A stretch of DNA of 64,000 nucleotides from Heterohyrax brucei (GCA_028571685.1 CM053156.1:84323049-84387048); one strand, 5' to 3'; numbered from the stretch's first letter, positions 22,696-33,654 are shown. The notes: a model not told the origin generated them from the letters alone. Made by a program: numbers and translations.

Positions 22696-22923
22696 TGAAT
22701 ATTCTAAGCTTGGTGGGAGGGTTGAAAATCCAACCAGATTTGCCTTGTGAACAGACTGCTCTGGCTGCTGAAAGATGTGGGCCAGGGGGGGCCCAGGAAC
22801 TCACTCTGGAGGCCATTATTGAGTATTGGCCTGGAGGAGTGGGGATGGACGGAAGTCAAGTCTGAGACCTACAGAGGAGGTAAAATCCACGGGACGTGGT
22901 GAAGGATCATGTATGGAAAGGGT

Positions 22924-23727
22924 AAAAAACTCAACAGTAACTGTCGAGTCCATACCAATTCACGGCTATCCTGTGTGTGTCAGAGCAGAACTGTGCTCCA
23001 CGGGGTTTGGGTTTGGGTTTCTCACAGAGGCATAACACATTCACCAACACCACAACTTCGCGTCTACAATCCAATGACATGGACTGTATTTTCCATGTGC
23101 TGCCATAATTGCTCTCCTTTTCTAAAACATCCCACCACCATTGAGACACAGACAATGCCTCCCAAATAAAATCTCCCCTTCCCTACTCCATAAACTGCTT
23201 GCTTTGTTTGTTTGCTGTTTCTCACCTTTACTTGACGTGGGTGCGTGTATGTGTGACGTGAAAATACACATGACAAAGTATTCACCATCTCAACAATTTC
23301 CTCAAGTATACTTCAATGCCACTGACTATACCGAAGTTGCTACACTTTCTCAAATTATCCCACCACCTAATGGTGTACTTTAACATGTACCCTTAGTGCC
23401 CTCTACCCTAAATGCCTCTTCTCCCCTCTCCCGCCCCTAATAACCACTAGTAATCCTTGGCCTCTGTATGTTGCCTGTTTCATGTACGTAAGATGATACT
23501 GGATTTATCCTTTGCAGCTGACTTATTTCACTCCACATGATGGTTTCAAGGCGTGTGGTGGCATGCATTCGGACTTCACTTCTCTTTATGGCTGAGCAGT
23601 TTCTGTAGGGTTTTCAATAACTATTTTTCAGAAGTACACTGCCAAGCCTTTCTTCCAAGATGCCCCTGGGTAGACTCGAACCTCCGGCCTTTGGGGTAGC
23701 AACTGAGCATTCACTGCTTGCATTGCC
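22924..23727 (-). repeat. AfroSINE split by an L1
   Basis: 22924-23006 holds the inverted tail and 'agcagaactgtgctccacgg'; 23607-23727 holds 'ttttcaataactatttttca', 'ctgggtagactcgaacctcc' and the head. This is the long 'cttctgaaaaat' variant. Confidence 0.8.
23007..23606 (-). mobile_element. L1 fragment inside an AfroSINE
   Basis: On the minus strand: 'ctcccgcccctaataaccac', 'cagctgacttatttcactcc' and 'tctctttatggctgagcagt' read as antisense L1 ORF2 end. The edges are near 'gggtttggg' and 'gtagggtttt', which may be the duplicated target. Confidence 0.65.
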
Positions 23728-23878
23728 CATGAAGGAGAAATGTTGAGAACATCTCTCAGGTTCCCATCCACTCACTGGCCAAGAGCATCTCCTCCCAATT
23801 CCCAACTCCTGGATTCTCAGGTAATTATTTCTCACCGTATCTATGACTGTCTCATTTTCTACCTGGCTGATCTGAAGT

Positions 23879-23992
23879 AAGACCAGCAGTTTGAACCTTT
23901 CATTCATTCATTCATTCCTTGGAAACCTTACAGGCTTATGGGACAGTTCTACCCTGTCTTATAGGGTCGCTATGATGACAATGGGTTTGGCT
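23879..23992 (+). repeat. AfroSINE fragment with an internal (CATT)n
   Basis: 'accagcagtttgaacc', then (cattcatt) units at 23899-23917 in place of the box-B end, then 'ccttggaaaccttacagg' and the tail. Confidence 0.75.
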
Positions 23993-24082
23993 GAGAGTTT
24001 GGGGGATCTAAAACTAAGCACTGGGAAAGAGTTTCTGCTAACTCACAGCAAAATTACAATTTCATTCATATTTGATGCTCTG

Positions 24083-24792
24083 TCAACAAGGTAGTGCAGT
24101 GGTTAAGAGTTACAGCTGCATATGATCCAGAGACCGCAGCAGCAGGAGACCAGAAAGATTAGATGAGGCCCAGCCGTCAGTGACTGCCCTGACAGGGAAC
24201 GCAATGTAAAGTCCTGATGTAGAGGGGGAACAGTGGGTGTGCACAGCTGGAACAATGGTCTATCAGACTGGAGGGTCCCCTGAGGGCATGGCCCCAGCGA
24301 AACCCCAGAGCTGAAACCAGTACCATAGTCAACCTTTCAGACAAAGATTGAACTGGACTGTAAGACACAGAGTGAACCTGGCAAGGAACATGCTTCCTGG
24401 CTTAATGATGGACGTGAGGCTGTCTGAGCAGCTCTCGTCCAGAGGCAGGATGAGAGGGTGGCGGGGGACAGGAGGAGCAGGGTGAGTGTAAACAGGGTAG
24501 AAGGAGGAGCTGCTGTCACAAGGTGGTGGGCGGGGAGCAGTCAGAGTTGCATCGTGGTGCGGGAGCTGGATGTCTACGGCAAATTCATCTGGATGGTAAA
24601 CTTTCACTGAAATCGCAATAAAATATTTACCAAAAAAAAAAAAAAAAAGTTATATCGACTAACCAAAACGTTGGCAGTTTAAATCCACCAGCCATTCCTT
24701 GGAAATCCTACGGGCCAGTTCTGCTCTATTCTATAGGGTCTCTGTGAGTCACAATCAACTACACGGCAGTGGGTTTGGGTTTTGATGTTTTT
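24083..24792 (+). repeat. AfroSINE split by an L1
   Basis: The head is 24083-24119 (ggtagtgcagtggttaagag). The rest is 24649-24792 (aaaacgttggcagtttaaat, ccttggaaatcctacgggcc, tail). It is the 45-nt-deleted type. Confidence 0.88.
24120..24648 (+). mobile_element. L1 3'-UTR insertion in an AfroSINE
   Basis: 'ctgccctgacagggaacgca', 'ggagggtcccctgagggcat', 'ttgaactggactgtaagaca' and the A-run 24632-24648 match the other L1 3' UTRs. The flanks 'agttacagct' (24108-24117) and 'agttatatcg' (24648-24657) look like a decayed target duplication. Confidence 0.85.
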
Positions 24793-24866
24793 ATCAACAG
24801 CCTCTCTGGTGAATTTACTCCACCTTTGAAATCCACTAAGAACCCACACAATACCAAATATATAAA

Positions 24867-25031
24867 AGGAGCCCAGGTGGCACAGTGTTTAAAGCACTCC
24901 ACCACAGACTGAAAGTTCTAACTCACCAGCTATTCCGTGGAAGAAAGAGGTTGCAGTCTGCTCCCGTAAAGATTACAGCCTCGGAAGCCTGGGGGGCTGA
25001 TCTCTTCTGTGTGTCTGAGTGGGTTGGGTTT
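24867..25031 (+). repeat. AfroSINE, long type
   Basis: 'aggagcccaggtggcacagt', 'gaagaaagaggttgcagtct', 'cccgtaaagattacagcctc'. The tail is degraded. Confidence 0.9.
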
Positions 25032-25150
25032 GCACAGTTTCAGAATACAGTAATGCCTGTGATAGTGGAAAACCACTGTTAGTTACCTGGTCTGACACGA
25101 CAGGGGCGTATCAGCTGACAGCGTGCATGCCTACATGTATGTGTGCCCCT

Positions 25151-25267
25151 GTGTGTGTGTTTGCATGTGTGAGCGCGCGCGTGTGTGTATGGTTCAAGGA
25201 GAGCAGAGAGACAGCAAAGCGAGGAAGGCCTCCTCTCTCCAGTGCGCACGCGTACACGTACACACAC
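25151..25267. repeat. Paired alternating purine-pyrimidine tracts
   Basis: (GT)n and (GC)n alternation at 25151-25190 and a 26-nt perfect alternating tract at 25242-25267 are roughly inverted repeats separated by ~50 bp. Such tracts can form Z-DNA or a hairpin. Confidence 0.7.
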
Positions 25268-25439
25268 TCAAGCATTTGAAAATCTAACATGGAACCCCTG
25301 TCCTGGGTTGTCACAGGCATTTGTTAATGTGTGTTAATGACAGCATGGCACTTCCCTCTAATGTACATAAACAAAGCCAAGAGCAGCTAATAGGTTTAAA
25401 ACGACGTTATGGATTATTCAAAAAAAGCACTGTGACTGC

Positions 25440-25900
25440 TGGGAGACAGAAGACAGGGTAAGAACACCCAGGGGGAGATGCCAGTCCCGGGTCTCCCTGC
25501 AGTAGGAAGGGAACAGCTGCAACCTGCTCATTCCAGCCCAAAGCCTGGGGCTAGGGGAGGCTATGATACTGAATCAGCTTGGCGTAAAGAGGCCACTGTC
25601 CCACAACTGCGGCTGGCCTCCACTCTCTGGCTCCCTCCACGCCCTCTTGGGCCAAGTTGCTGAAGCCCACGACTGAGGAGGAAAGGCCAAGTGCGGTCCC
25701 AGCTGCCAGCTGCCATGCCAAAGCATCCATGCAGCGCCCTGCTGCGGGCAGGCGGGGAGACAGCCTTGCTCCCAGAGCTAATCCATCAGCCGCGCTCTCC
25801 TTCCAAGAGTGGTTCCTCCAGACCGGTTTGGCCCCTTCCAGCATCGGCTGGTTGGTTAATGCTGCTCCGTTTCTGATTTCAGCCTGGGTTCCGTTTTCAG
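25440..25900. other. GC-rich unique block
   Basis: Higher G+C and CpG than the surroundings (for example cagcgccctgctgcgggcag near 25731). No repeat was recognised. The frames on both strands here are long because stops are rare in GC-rich DNA. A regulatory element is possible. Confidence 0.4.
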
Positions 25901-25913
25901 CCCTGTGAATTAC

Positions 25914-26428
25914 TGTGAATTATGGATTGAATTGTGTCCTCACAAAGTGTGTATCAGCTTATCTAGGCCATGATTCCCACTACCGTGACGTTGTGTACCA
26001 TTTTGTCATCTGATGTGATTGTCCCATGTGTTGTAAATCCTGCCTCAGTGATGTTAATGAGGCAACATCAGAGGCAGTTATGCTAACGAGGCAGGACTCA
26101 TTCTGCAGGATTAAGCTGTGTCTTGAGTTGATCTCTTTTGAGTCATAACAGAACTGAACAGAGAGAACAGAGACCTCATGCCACCAAGAAAGTGGAGCCA
26201 GGAGCGAGCGTGTTCTTTGCACCCATGGTCTCTGCGCTGATATGCTCCTAGACCAGGGACAGATTGATGGCAAGGACCTTCCCTAAGAACTGAAAGAGAA
26301 AGCCTTTCCCTGGAGCTGGCACCCTGAATTCAGACTTCTAGCCTCCTAGATTACCAGAAAACACATTTCTGTTTGTTAAAGCCATCCACTTGAGGCATTT
26401 TTGTTATAGCAGCACTAATTAACTAAGG
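25914..26428 (+). mobile_element. MaLR-like solo LTR
   Basis: Start 'tgtgaattatggattgaatt', middle 'tcatgccaccaagaaagtgg', end 'agcactaattaactaagg'. The 3' terminus is diverged. Fossil, no internal region. Confidence 0.85.
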
Positions 26429-26439
26429 CGCTGTGTGCC

Positions 26440-26522
26440 AGCATGTACATTGTTTAACCTTTCTGAGCTGCACTGTTTTCCTGTATAAAACGGGAATACA
26501 ACGTAATTACCACCCTACTCTA
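26440..26522 (+). repeat. MIR fragment
   Basis: 'tttaacctttctgagctgca' and 'tataaaacgggaatacaacg' match the MIR middle. Confidence 0.65.
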
Positions 26523-26527
26523 GATCT

Positions 26528-26625
26528 AGAAACCCTAATGGTGTAGCAGTTAAGTGCTATGGCTGCTAGCCAAAATGGACAGCAGTTCAAATCCACAAGG
26601 CACCCCCTGGAATCAACTCAAGAGT
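26528..26625 (+). repeat. AfroSINE, 3'-deleted
   Basis: 'agaaaccctaatggtgtagc', 'cagcagttcaaatccacaag', 'caccccctggaatcaactca'. Most of the middle is gone. Confidence 0.8.
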
Positions 26626-26728
26626 GACTCTGGACCTGAAATTCTATACTGACAAATAGCGACAGCATGTGGGACAAGGTTAGCCAGTTCACCAGCTAGC
26701 AGTTTGTTTAATAAAGACTTTAAAAATC

Positions 26729-26880
26729 CTTTATTATTTAGTCAATTCCTACTCATAGCAACCCTTCAGGCAGGGTAGAACTGTCTTATAGGGCTTCCAA
26801 GGAGTGACTGGTTAGATTCGAACTGCTGGCCTTTTGGTTAGCAGCCTGAGCTCTTAACCACTGTGCCACCAGAGCCCCCT
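26729..26880 (-). repeat. AfroSINE, 45-nt-deleted type
   Basis: 'tagtcaattcctactcatag', 'gattcgaactgctggccttt', head 'ctgtgccaccagagccccc'. Confidence 0.92.
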
Positions 26881-26883
26881 GTA

Positions 26884-26938
26884 AAAAACCCATTGACCCT
26901 GAGTTGATTATAACTCATAGCAGCCCTATATTCTGTCC
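26884..26938 (-). repeat. AfroSINE tail fragment
   Basis: 'aaaaacccattgaccctgag' to 'cagccctatattctgtcc'; only the 3' third remains. Confidence 0.75.
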
Positions 26939-26940
26939 TA

Positions 26941-27093
26941 AAACACCAGTGGCTGCAAGGGAGAAGGATATAGTAGTCTGCTGCTATACAGATTACAGCC
27001 TTGGAAACTCTATGAGGCAGGTCTGCTCTGTCCTGTGGGGTCACTACAAGTCAGAAGCAACCTCCTCGCAGTGGGTTTGGTTTTGACTTTGGT
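26941..27093 (+). repeat. AfroSINE, 5'-truncated, long type
   Basis: 'gggagaaggatatagtagtc', 'atacagattacagccttgga', tail 'aagtcagaagcaacctcctc'. With the preceding fragment it makes an inverted repeat of AfroSINE tails. Confidence 0.85.
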
Positions 27094-27104
27094 TTAGTGT
27101 AAAT

Positions 27105-27300
27105 TATACCAGACATTTTTCTAAACTCTTGATGAACATGACCCTATTTAATCCTATAAACAACCCTACGACATTGATACTGTTATTATCTCCATTTTAC
27201 AGGTAAAGAAACTAAGGCACAGGAACAAAAAGGAGTTTGCCCAGGATCTCACCTGACTCTGGAATTCAGACACTTCCTGCTCTCCTAGCCAGCAGTCAGG
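27105..27300 (-). repeat. MIR SINE
   Basis: 'taatcctataaacaacccta', 'tctccattttacaggtaaag', 'actaaggcacaggaacaaaa' read as inverted MIR. Confidence 0.85.
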
Positions 27301-27736
27301 AAATGTTTGTCATTCCCATTATCTCAGTCCCCTGTCCCAAGCACTTTCCAAACCCTGTGATTTTCTTTCTTTCTCCAATGCATCTCACTCGACTCTTCTC
27401 GCCGCTCCCTCCGCTCTCTCTCGTCTGGGAGCAGGCCTCCAGCTCTGGTGCTCTGTATGGCCCACACTCCCCTGCTGTGTGCTCCTGTATTCCTCATTCT
27501 GTACCTCTCCACAAGGCCAACTCTTAAAAATAGTGCTTGTCCAATCTGCTCAGACCGCATTAGTGTTCCCTGTCCCCTGGAGGGTGAAGGCAAACCCCCT
27601 GTGGGTCTCTCTCCAGCTGGGTCACTGCCTCACCCAGCAGCCACTCTGGTCCACCCATCTTCACCTTTGCCCGGCTGTTGACAGTGGCGCACTCTCCAGA
27701 ATTGCCCTCTCTACTTCTTACACATCTTTTCACTGG
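27301..27736. other. Gene-free; pyrimidine-rich
   Basis: 'tctccaatgcatctcactcg' and 'ttgtccaatctgctcagacc' hint at L2 3' sequence, but I could not assign it firmly. The long frames at 27479 are not gene-like. Confidence 0.35.
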
Positions 27737-28105
27737 CTTATCCTTGTTGTCCCTCATGGTGACCCCAGGTGTAACAGAAGGACCCCACATACAACAGTCC
27801 TGTGGGGGGGGGGTGCTCCCATTCGTCATTTCAGTCATTGTGTATTTTCAGTGACTTCCAACAGAGGGGCTCATCTTCTAGGTTCTCTATCAGACAGTGT
27901 TCTGTTGAGATTCATAAGGTTTCTATCGGCTAACTCGGGGAAGCAGGATACCGGACCTTCCTTACCAGTCCGCTACAGTCTAGAAGCTCCGTTGAAACTT
28001 GTCCTCTGTGGGTGATCTGCCATTGCGTGAAATACTAGTAGCATAGCATTCAGCATCACGGTAACATACAAGCCACCAAAGAACGACAGACATCCAGACA
28101 GACCC
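27737..28105 (-). mobile_element. Internally deleted RTE derivative (copy B)
   Basis: On the minus strand: 'tgtctgtcgttctttggtgg', 'ttgtatgttaccgtgatgct', 'acagaacactgtctgataga', then directly a tail with 'cacctggggtcaccatgagg'. The ORF is absent, as in copies A and C. Confidence 0.7.
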
Positions 28106-28640
28106 TATCCTTTCCCGTCCACAGCTCAAGTCCACAGTTAAAATTTAAGCTGAGGATCTCACTGACAGGTTGTAAGCTAGAGAAAGGAATGCAATGTGTC
28201 CTCAGAATGATAACTCTGGTAGGAGATTGCTGAGTGGACTAACAGAGAAGAAAGAGGAAGCCGGTGAGCCCAGTGCTGCAGCTGTCGTTCAGCCACAGCT
28301 CCTTCTTCACCTGCAGTCCAAAAAAGAACAAAGTCTAAAGCTGGTGTCCAAGACAGCAAATGTGACCCACAGACATGTTTTCTTTGCTTGGTTATTTTTT
28401 TTAATAAAAAGAATTCACTGAAAATTCTGATTTCTAATTTCTCTTTAAAACTAGAGGATTTGACCAGCTCTAGACTCACATTCCCCCCATGACAACAACT
28501 GTTGGGTCTGAACAGCAGCTGCTCCCTTTAAACAGACATTCACGCTCCAGTTTGCCTCAGTCCTCACCACTCCCTATCGTTCTCAGCATGGAAGGCAACT
28601 GGACACTTACCACTATGCTTTCACTACTGCTTTTCTTATA
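28106..28640. other. Gene-free unassigned sequence
   Basis: No repeat or gene firmly recognised; one AATAAA at 28403 on the plus strand has no upstream gene. Confidence 0.4.
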
Positions 28641-28745
28641 AGGGGGCCCTGCTGGCATGAGATTAAGCACTGGGCTGCTATCCAGAAGCTCGGTGGTTCA
28701 AAGCCAGGGGCTCTGCAAGAGAAAGACCTGGTGACCATAAAGACT

Positions 28746-28905
28746 GTTGTGTTGTTAGGTGCCGTTGAGTCAGTTCTGACTCAGAGTGACCCTATAGAGC
28801 AGAGTAGAACTGTTTCACAGGGTCTCCAAGGAGCAGCTGGCAGATTTGAACCCCCGACCTTTCAGTTAGCAGCCAAGCTCTTAACCACTGAGCAACTAGG
28901 GCTCT
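28746..28905 (-). repeat. AfroSINE, 45-nt-deleted type
   Basis: 'ccgttgagtcagttctgact', 'ctatagagcagagtagaact', head 'agcaactagggctct'. First of two head-to-tail copies inside another AfroSINE. Confidence 0.93.
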
Positions 28906-29057
28906 GAAACCTGTTGACCTTGAGTCAATTCCAATTCCCAGTAACCCTATAGAGTAGAACTGCTCTCATAGGGTTTCCAAGGAGCATCTGGTGGATTCGA
29001 ACTGCTGACCTTTCAGCTAGCAGCCGAGCTCTTAACCACCGAGCTACCAAGACACTT
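28906..29057 (-). repeat. AfroSINE, 45-nt-deleted type
   Basis: 'gaccttgagtcaattccaat', 'ggtggattcgaactgctgac', head 'gagctaccaagacact'. Second of the tandem pair. Confidence 0.93.
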
Positions 29058-29626
29058 CCATAGAGATTACAACCAAGAAAATCCTACAGGACAGTTCTCT
29101 TGTGTCACATAAGGTGACTATGTGTCAGACATGACTCACTGGCATTGCTTTTCTTGGAGTAGAAAGGTATTTTTTGTAAGTACGCCTCTGGCATGAGATA
29201 AAAAGGCAAAGGGACAAAAAAGAGCACATACTTCAAGACCAATAGAAGTAAAGGCTCTTTCTGCAGAAATGACGAATATTTCCATGTCTTCAAAATGGAA
29301 ACACCCTATCTGAATCACCCTTTGTGTACCCACCTGGCATTTGAAACTGCGACCCCAGGTTTCTCTCTGTCCCAAGAGCCAGCACCTTCCGATCAAGCCT
29401 CATTCTGCTTGTCCCTGCTCCCATTCTGTCCTCCAAACCACGACTGACCAGGTCTGCCTCCAACGACTAAATGTCTTAAACCTTTTCCTAACTTCCTTGG
29501 GCCTCTAAAACTTATTCCCCCTATGGATACCTGATTGTCACATGTTAACCATTCAGACACTTATTCTAAATAAGATACCAACAGCTGAGGACAGCTTAAT
29601 ACACTCCACCTTTTCAGTTGCTTTAT

Positions 29627-29770
29627 ACCAGTTGCTGCTGAGTCAATTCCAACTCATAGTGACCCTAGAGGACAGAGTAGAACTGCCCCACAGGGTTTCC
29701 ATGGAGTGATTGGTGAACTCAAACTGCCAACTGTTTGGTTAGCAGCCCAGCTCTTCATCACTGAGCCAGC
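29627..29770 (-). repeat. AfroSINE, 45-nt-deleted type
   Basis: 'gctgctgagtcaattccaac', 'ggacagagtagaactgcccc', 'ggttagcagcccagctcttc'. Confidence 0.93.
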
Positions 29771-29805
29771 TACAAATGGGTGTCCTGAATCCTAAAGTTC
29801 TATTA

Positions 29806-30010
29806 AAGGAGGCCTGGTTGCACAGTGGTTAGACACTCACTCAGCTGCTAACTGAAGGGTTGATGGTTTGAACCCACTCAGTACCTCTGCAGGAAAACGA
29901 TCTGGCAATCTGCTCTCAGGAAGGTTACAGACTTAGGGAGTCGTCTACCCTATTACACCGGGTCACCAGGAGCAGAAATTGACTTGACTGCACCCAACTG
30001 TACCCAAGAA
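29806..30010 (+). repeat. AfroSINE, long type
   Basis: 'aaaggaggcctggttgcaca', 'gatggtttgaacccactcag', 'aaaacgatctggcaatctgc', tail 'agaaattgacttgactgcac'. Confidence 0.92.
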
Positions 30011-32206
30011 CAATGACAGACTTCCTGTTATGCTCCTCTCAGGTACACTATTGACATACAGAGCTGGAAAATTCTTTCTTGGGAGGCTGTCCTGTGCACT
30101 GTAGACTGTTCAGCAGCTTTCCTGGCCTCTGCCTCCTAGATACCCCCGACACAGACAGTGGTCGTAACCAAACGTCTCCAGGTATTACCCAATGTCCCCT
30201 GGCAGCAAAACTACCCTTGTTGAGAATTAGTGAGTTAGCCGAACTTCAGTTCCACCCTGGCTGTCTTGGGGCAGGGAGGGAAGGGTCTAGGCTTTCAGTT
30301 TTCACAGCAGAAGGCAAGGGCGTAGAATCACACCCCATGTTCAGCACAGCCAGGGTAGCTCCTGAAACACAGATGATGCAGCACTGACCGGCACCGTGGC
30401 CTTCAGCATCGAGCAGCAAGGGCTGCAGTCCTTGTCAACCAGTCAGTGGGAGTGAGAGCCACAGAGGAGCTGTCCTGGTATCCTTCGCAGCACCCACGCC
30501 CGCCTCCCCTACTGCCCTCCTCAGGCCACCCACCCACTGAGCTCTCCTCCCAGTGGCTCTTCTCTGACTGCCTCTCCACTGATCAAGTGCCAAGAAACAC
30601 GGTGTGTTCCATGAGCGACTCCTGCCTGAACTTTCGCCCCTTCCCCTGGATATGTCTGGGCTGCCCAGCAGCAACCGAAACCTTCTTGTTTGGTACAGAA
30701 TGAGACCACAGCTTAGTTCTCTGTCAACCTGGACAGCAGATTTGGGGCCCCTCTCCCCACGTTTGGGTCACACCGAGTACGTCATGTAACTGTTGCAGGC
30801 GCGAGAGAACAGGAATTTACAGGAGCAAATCTCTCTCTGCCGCTGTGTGCTTGGAAGGTTCTTTCCTACCTCGACAGACCCAAAGGGGGCCCTTCTGAAC
30901 TTCTAAGCCAAAACCCACCAAAACAATTTTTTTTTTCTTTTAAGGTCATTCAGATAAGAAGGGAAGGAAGTGGGGGGGGGGGGAAACACACACAGAAATA
31001 AAAATAAAAATAAAGTGTCTAATGAACTTCAATGACCTCTAAAGACTATGTCTGAATTTTATGTTTACTCTCTGTTTGCAATTCATTCTCAGCACACAAT
31101 TACATCTTAAGCAGATAATCCTCTCCAGAACAGTTCTTATGTAAACAGCCAGTAATTTTGATATATTAGTATTAAAAGAAATTTCCTAAGGCCAAATTCT
31201 GCCATGTTTTAAGAAATATACCTTCGTTACTCCAGAAATAATTTTGCTTCAGGGACCCAATTAAAGTTATCAAACCAGTAGGTTCTTCTGGATGCGAAAG
31301 ATGCAATATATTTTGTGCATACCTCTACAGATTATTATTTTTCAGGGATTTCAATTTTACAGGATAAAAAATCCTCTAACCAAGGGAAGGACTTTAGAAG
31401 CTCACATAATTCTAAGTTGCCAACAAAAAGCAGGGATGGTGTTGAAAGACACTGCTGAAAAGGTTGGTCTGTGAGATACTACAGTTTTCCAGGCTTTGAA
31501 ATGTAAGGCGTGGTAAGCACAGTTCACAGGAGGCGTCACCAAGAAGAGGCTGTTTGTTTCTGTTGCTGCAAAATTATGGGGTGTCCCATATGGGCTAGCA
31601 TCTTGTGCATTTGTATATATGGTAATTACCCAGCAAGAGGCTGACATTTCATGCATTTCCAGGAAGAAAGGGAAACAGAGATGGCATCATTGATGACAGG
31701 CTTTCCGGTGGCTGGGTCTCCTGGTCGGCATCGCTGAGGTGGGGCCACGGCGAAGGTGTTACACGTGGAATAAAACAGGTGAATGAAAACAGCTCTATTT
31801 GTGAGAGCTGTCAAACTATTTGTTAGCCTGATGACTGGTGACGTTTCTGACGTATTTCAGTTAGTGAAGGATTTTACTTGCAAACAAGACTTGAGCAGCA
31901 TAACCTTTATCATTTCCTAACAAGGAAAGAATGTGCCTGTCATTCTATGATTTGTTATGTGGTTTCAAAACAAGGGAAGATTTAAAAAAGAAAGCCACAC
32001 TTGTCAATTTCCCTATTGTAATGTGTCACCAAGTCAACCTGAATTATGCGATAGAGCAGCGTGGCCTGGGACCACCAAGCACGGCAGTTGACTGTAAGGT
32101 GTGGATAGGTGGGGGTCTTCCTGGATCTACGATCGTAGAAGCTGAGATTTCCAGATTCTTTTCAAAAAGAAGGTGACTTTTTTGGTTTGTGTTTCTGTTT
32201 TTGTGC
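30011..32206. other. Longest repeat-poor stretch, no gene
   Basis: About 2.2 kb with no AfroSINE or other named repeat, only a 12-G run (30972-30983) and (AAATA)n (30996-31014). The part 31020-31850 looks like typical conserved non-coding DNA (A+T-rich, no stops pattern, homeodomain-like TAAT cores). No exon was recognised. Confidence 0.45.
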
Positions 32207-32425
32207 AGGGCCTGGCAAATGTTTTCTGTAAAGGCCCCGAGAGCCCCTCGTTCGGGCTCTGCAGATCAGACAATCTCTGCTGCAACTACCCTCTACCTAC
32301 TGTTGTAGCTTGAAAGCAGCCAATAGGAGCAATGGACATGAGTAAGCGTGCTTGCATCCAATAAAACTTTATTTATAAAAACGGGCCATAGGCCAGATTT
32401 GGCTGTGGGCTGCAGTTGGCTCTGT
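32207..32425. mobile_element. Non-autonomous hAT (MER1/Charlie group)
   Basis: 'ggcaaatgttttctgtaaag', 'gatcagacaatctctgctgc', 'caataaaactttatttataa': nearly full length, same orientation as 18685. Confidence 0.8.
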
Positions 32426-32518
32426 CTGTCTTCTGGACTTAGAAGATGCAACCTACGATCCAAGCTTTAAAGGAAAATCCTGAAGATGGAAACTTTGAAA
32501 TTGTGCTTCATACCTAAA

Positions 32519-32678
32519 AAAAACCTAAGTGTTGCTGTGGAGTCAATTCTGACTTACAGCAACTCTATAGGAGAGGGTAGAATTACCCCATACGGTTTCT
32601 GAGGAACAGGTAGCAGATTCAAAGGGCCAGCCTTTTGATTAGCAGCTGAGTGCTCAATCGTTGTAACCATCACACCCC
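32519..32678 (-). repeat. AfroSINE, 45-nt-deleted type
   Basis: 'tgtggagtcaattctgactt', 'cagattcaaagggccagcc', then a small duplication (cgttgtaaccat) before the head. Confidence 0.88.
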
Positions 32679-33250
32679 AAAGAAACTCCAGGGAAGGAAC
32701 TTTGGTTCCATTTCACAGGGACAGGCACCCTCAGGCTGTTAGGGCAGAGCAGGAGAGACTTGAGTTGACAAAAATGAGAGCCCAGCCACCTTCAGTCTCC
32801 GTAGTGACTTGGCCAGGTCTCCTGAGAGACTGAGTGGTGGAGATGCTTCTTACCCACTCACTCCCCAGTCCCCACAGATAGCCCAGCTTCTGTCCACAGC
32901 CAGAGTGACCCTAAGTAGCACCAGCTCTAGCCCTGCACCCACCATCCTCCCAAAGCCCCGGAAGCCCCCGGAGTAGGAACGGTGGCTCCATTTCACAGGC
33001 TGATGATGCATTCTCTCTGCATTAGAGGGTGAGTGGATTTGTTTTGGGGTTTTTGATTTTTTCCTTTCTCTCTTTCTTTTTATTTAAAGTATCACTTTTG
33101 TCCAAAGTTTATCTTTTAAAGCTTCCAATGCCTTCTAAAAGAGCTGACTTTTCATGTTTGCTACAGGTCACTCCCCCATCATCTCTACTGATTGAAATAT
33201 AATGCTTAATTTTACATTTAATTCATTGGTGTTTTTATGTTTCTGAGCAC
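32679..33250. other. Gene-free unassigned sequence
   Basis: A T/C-rich patch at 33045-33090; otherwise nothing recognised. Confidence 0.45.
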
Positions 33251-33542
33251 AGGTAGTCCATGATGGCGTAGTAGTCCAATGCCTCCAGTGTAAGTCAGTT
33301 CTGATGTAAGTCAAACCCTTTTTTTAGTTTTCATTATTATTGCCTTTTATTATCAGTATCTTTAAAATTGTAACACTGAATATCTGCAATTGAACATCTG
33401 AGAACGATAACATCAATTACACACTGCAATACTGTACGTAGTACACATTACTACCCATAAGATGTACAAAAGGGAAAAAAGCAGGTGGTCATAAATGCAT
33501 TGAGTGCTAACTCAAATATGTCATAAGTCAAGGACTACTTGT
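33251..33542. mobile_element. Small DNA transposon remnant with inverted ends (Tigger-like)
   Basis: The ends are inverted: acaggtagtccatga at the left and tcaaggactacttgt at the right. The interior is A+T-rich without a transposase. Ends of the form CAGGTAGTCC...GACTTA resemble pogo/Tigger-type mammalian elements; the family is not fixed. Confidence 0.6.
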
Positions 33543-33654
33543 AATCTGAATTAATTCTCAGCATGACTTTCCCCAGCACTACATTTAAAAATAATGTGTT
33601 AACATAGTCTCTGATTAGTATCAATTTTTAAAAAACTTTTCTTTAAATCCCAAT

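Larger units (their letters stand above)
28641..29153 (+). repeat. AfroSINE, long type, split by two AfroSINEs
   Basis: 5' part 28641-28743 (agggggccctgctggcatga, gcaagagaaagacctggtga); 3' part 29058-29153 (agagattacaaccaagaaaa, tail). Repeats ccataaaga (28735-28743) and ccatagaga (29058-29066) bound the insert. Confidence 0.9.

Noticed and set aside
25725-25765. Second CTCF-like site (cagcgccctgctgcgggc)
   Set aside because: The core is short of two G positions and does not fit the consensus.
25440-25900. CpG-island promoter
   Set aside because: CpGs are only mildly enriched, there is no exon or splice donor nearby, and no core promoter element is convincing.
27479-28015. 178-codon open frame, the longest in the window
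   Set aside because: It runs from unassigned pyrimidine-rich DNA into the antisense of an RTE derivative; the protein has no recognisable features.
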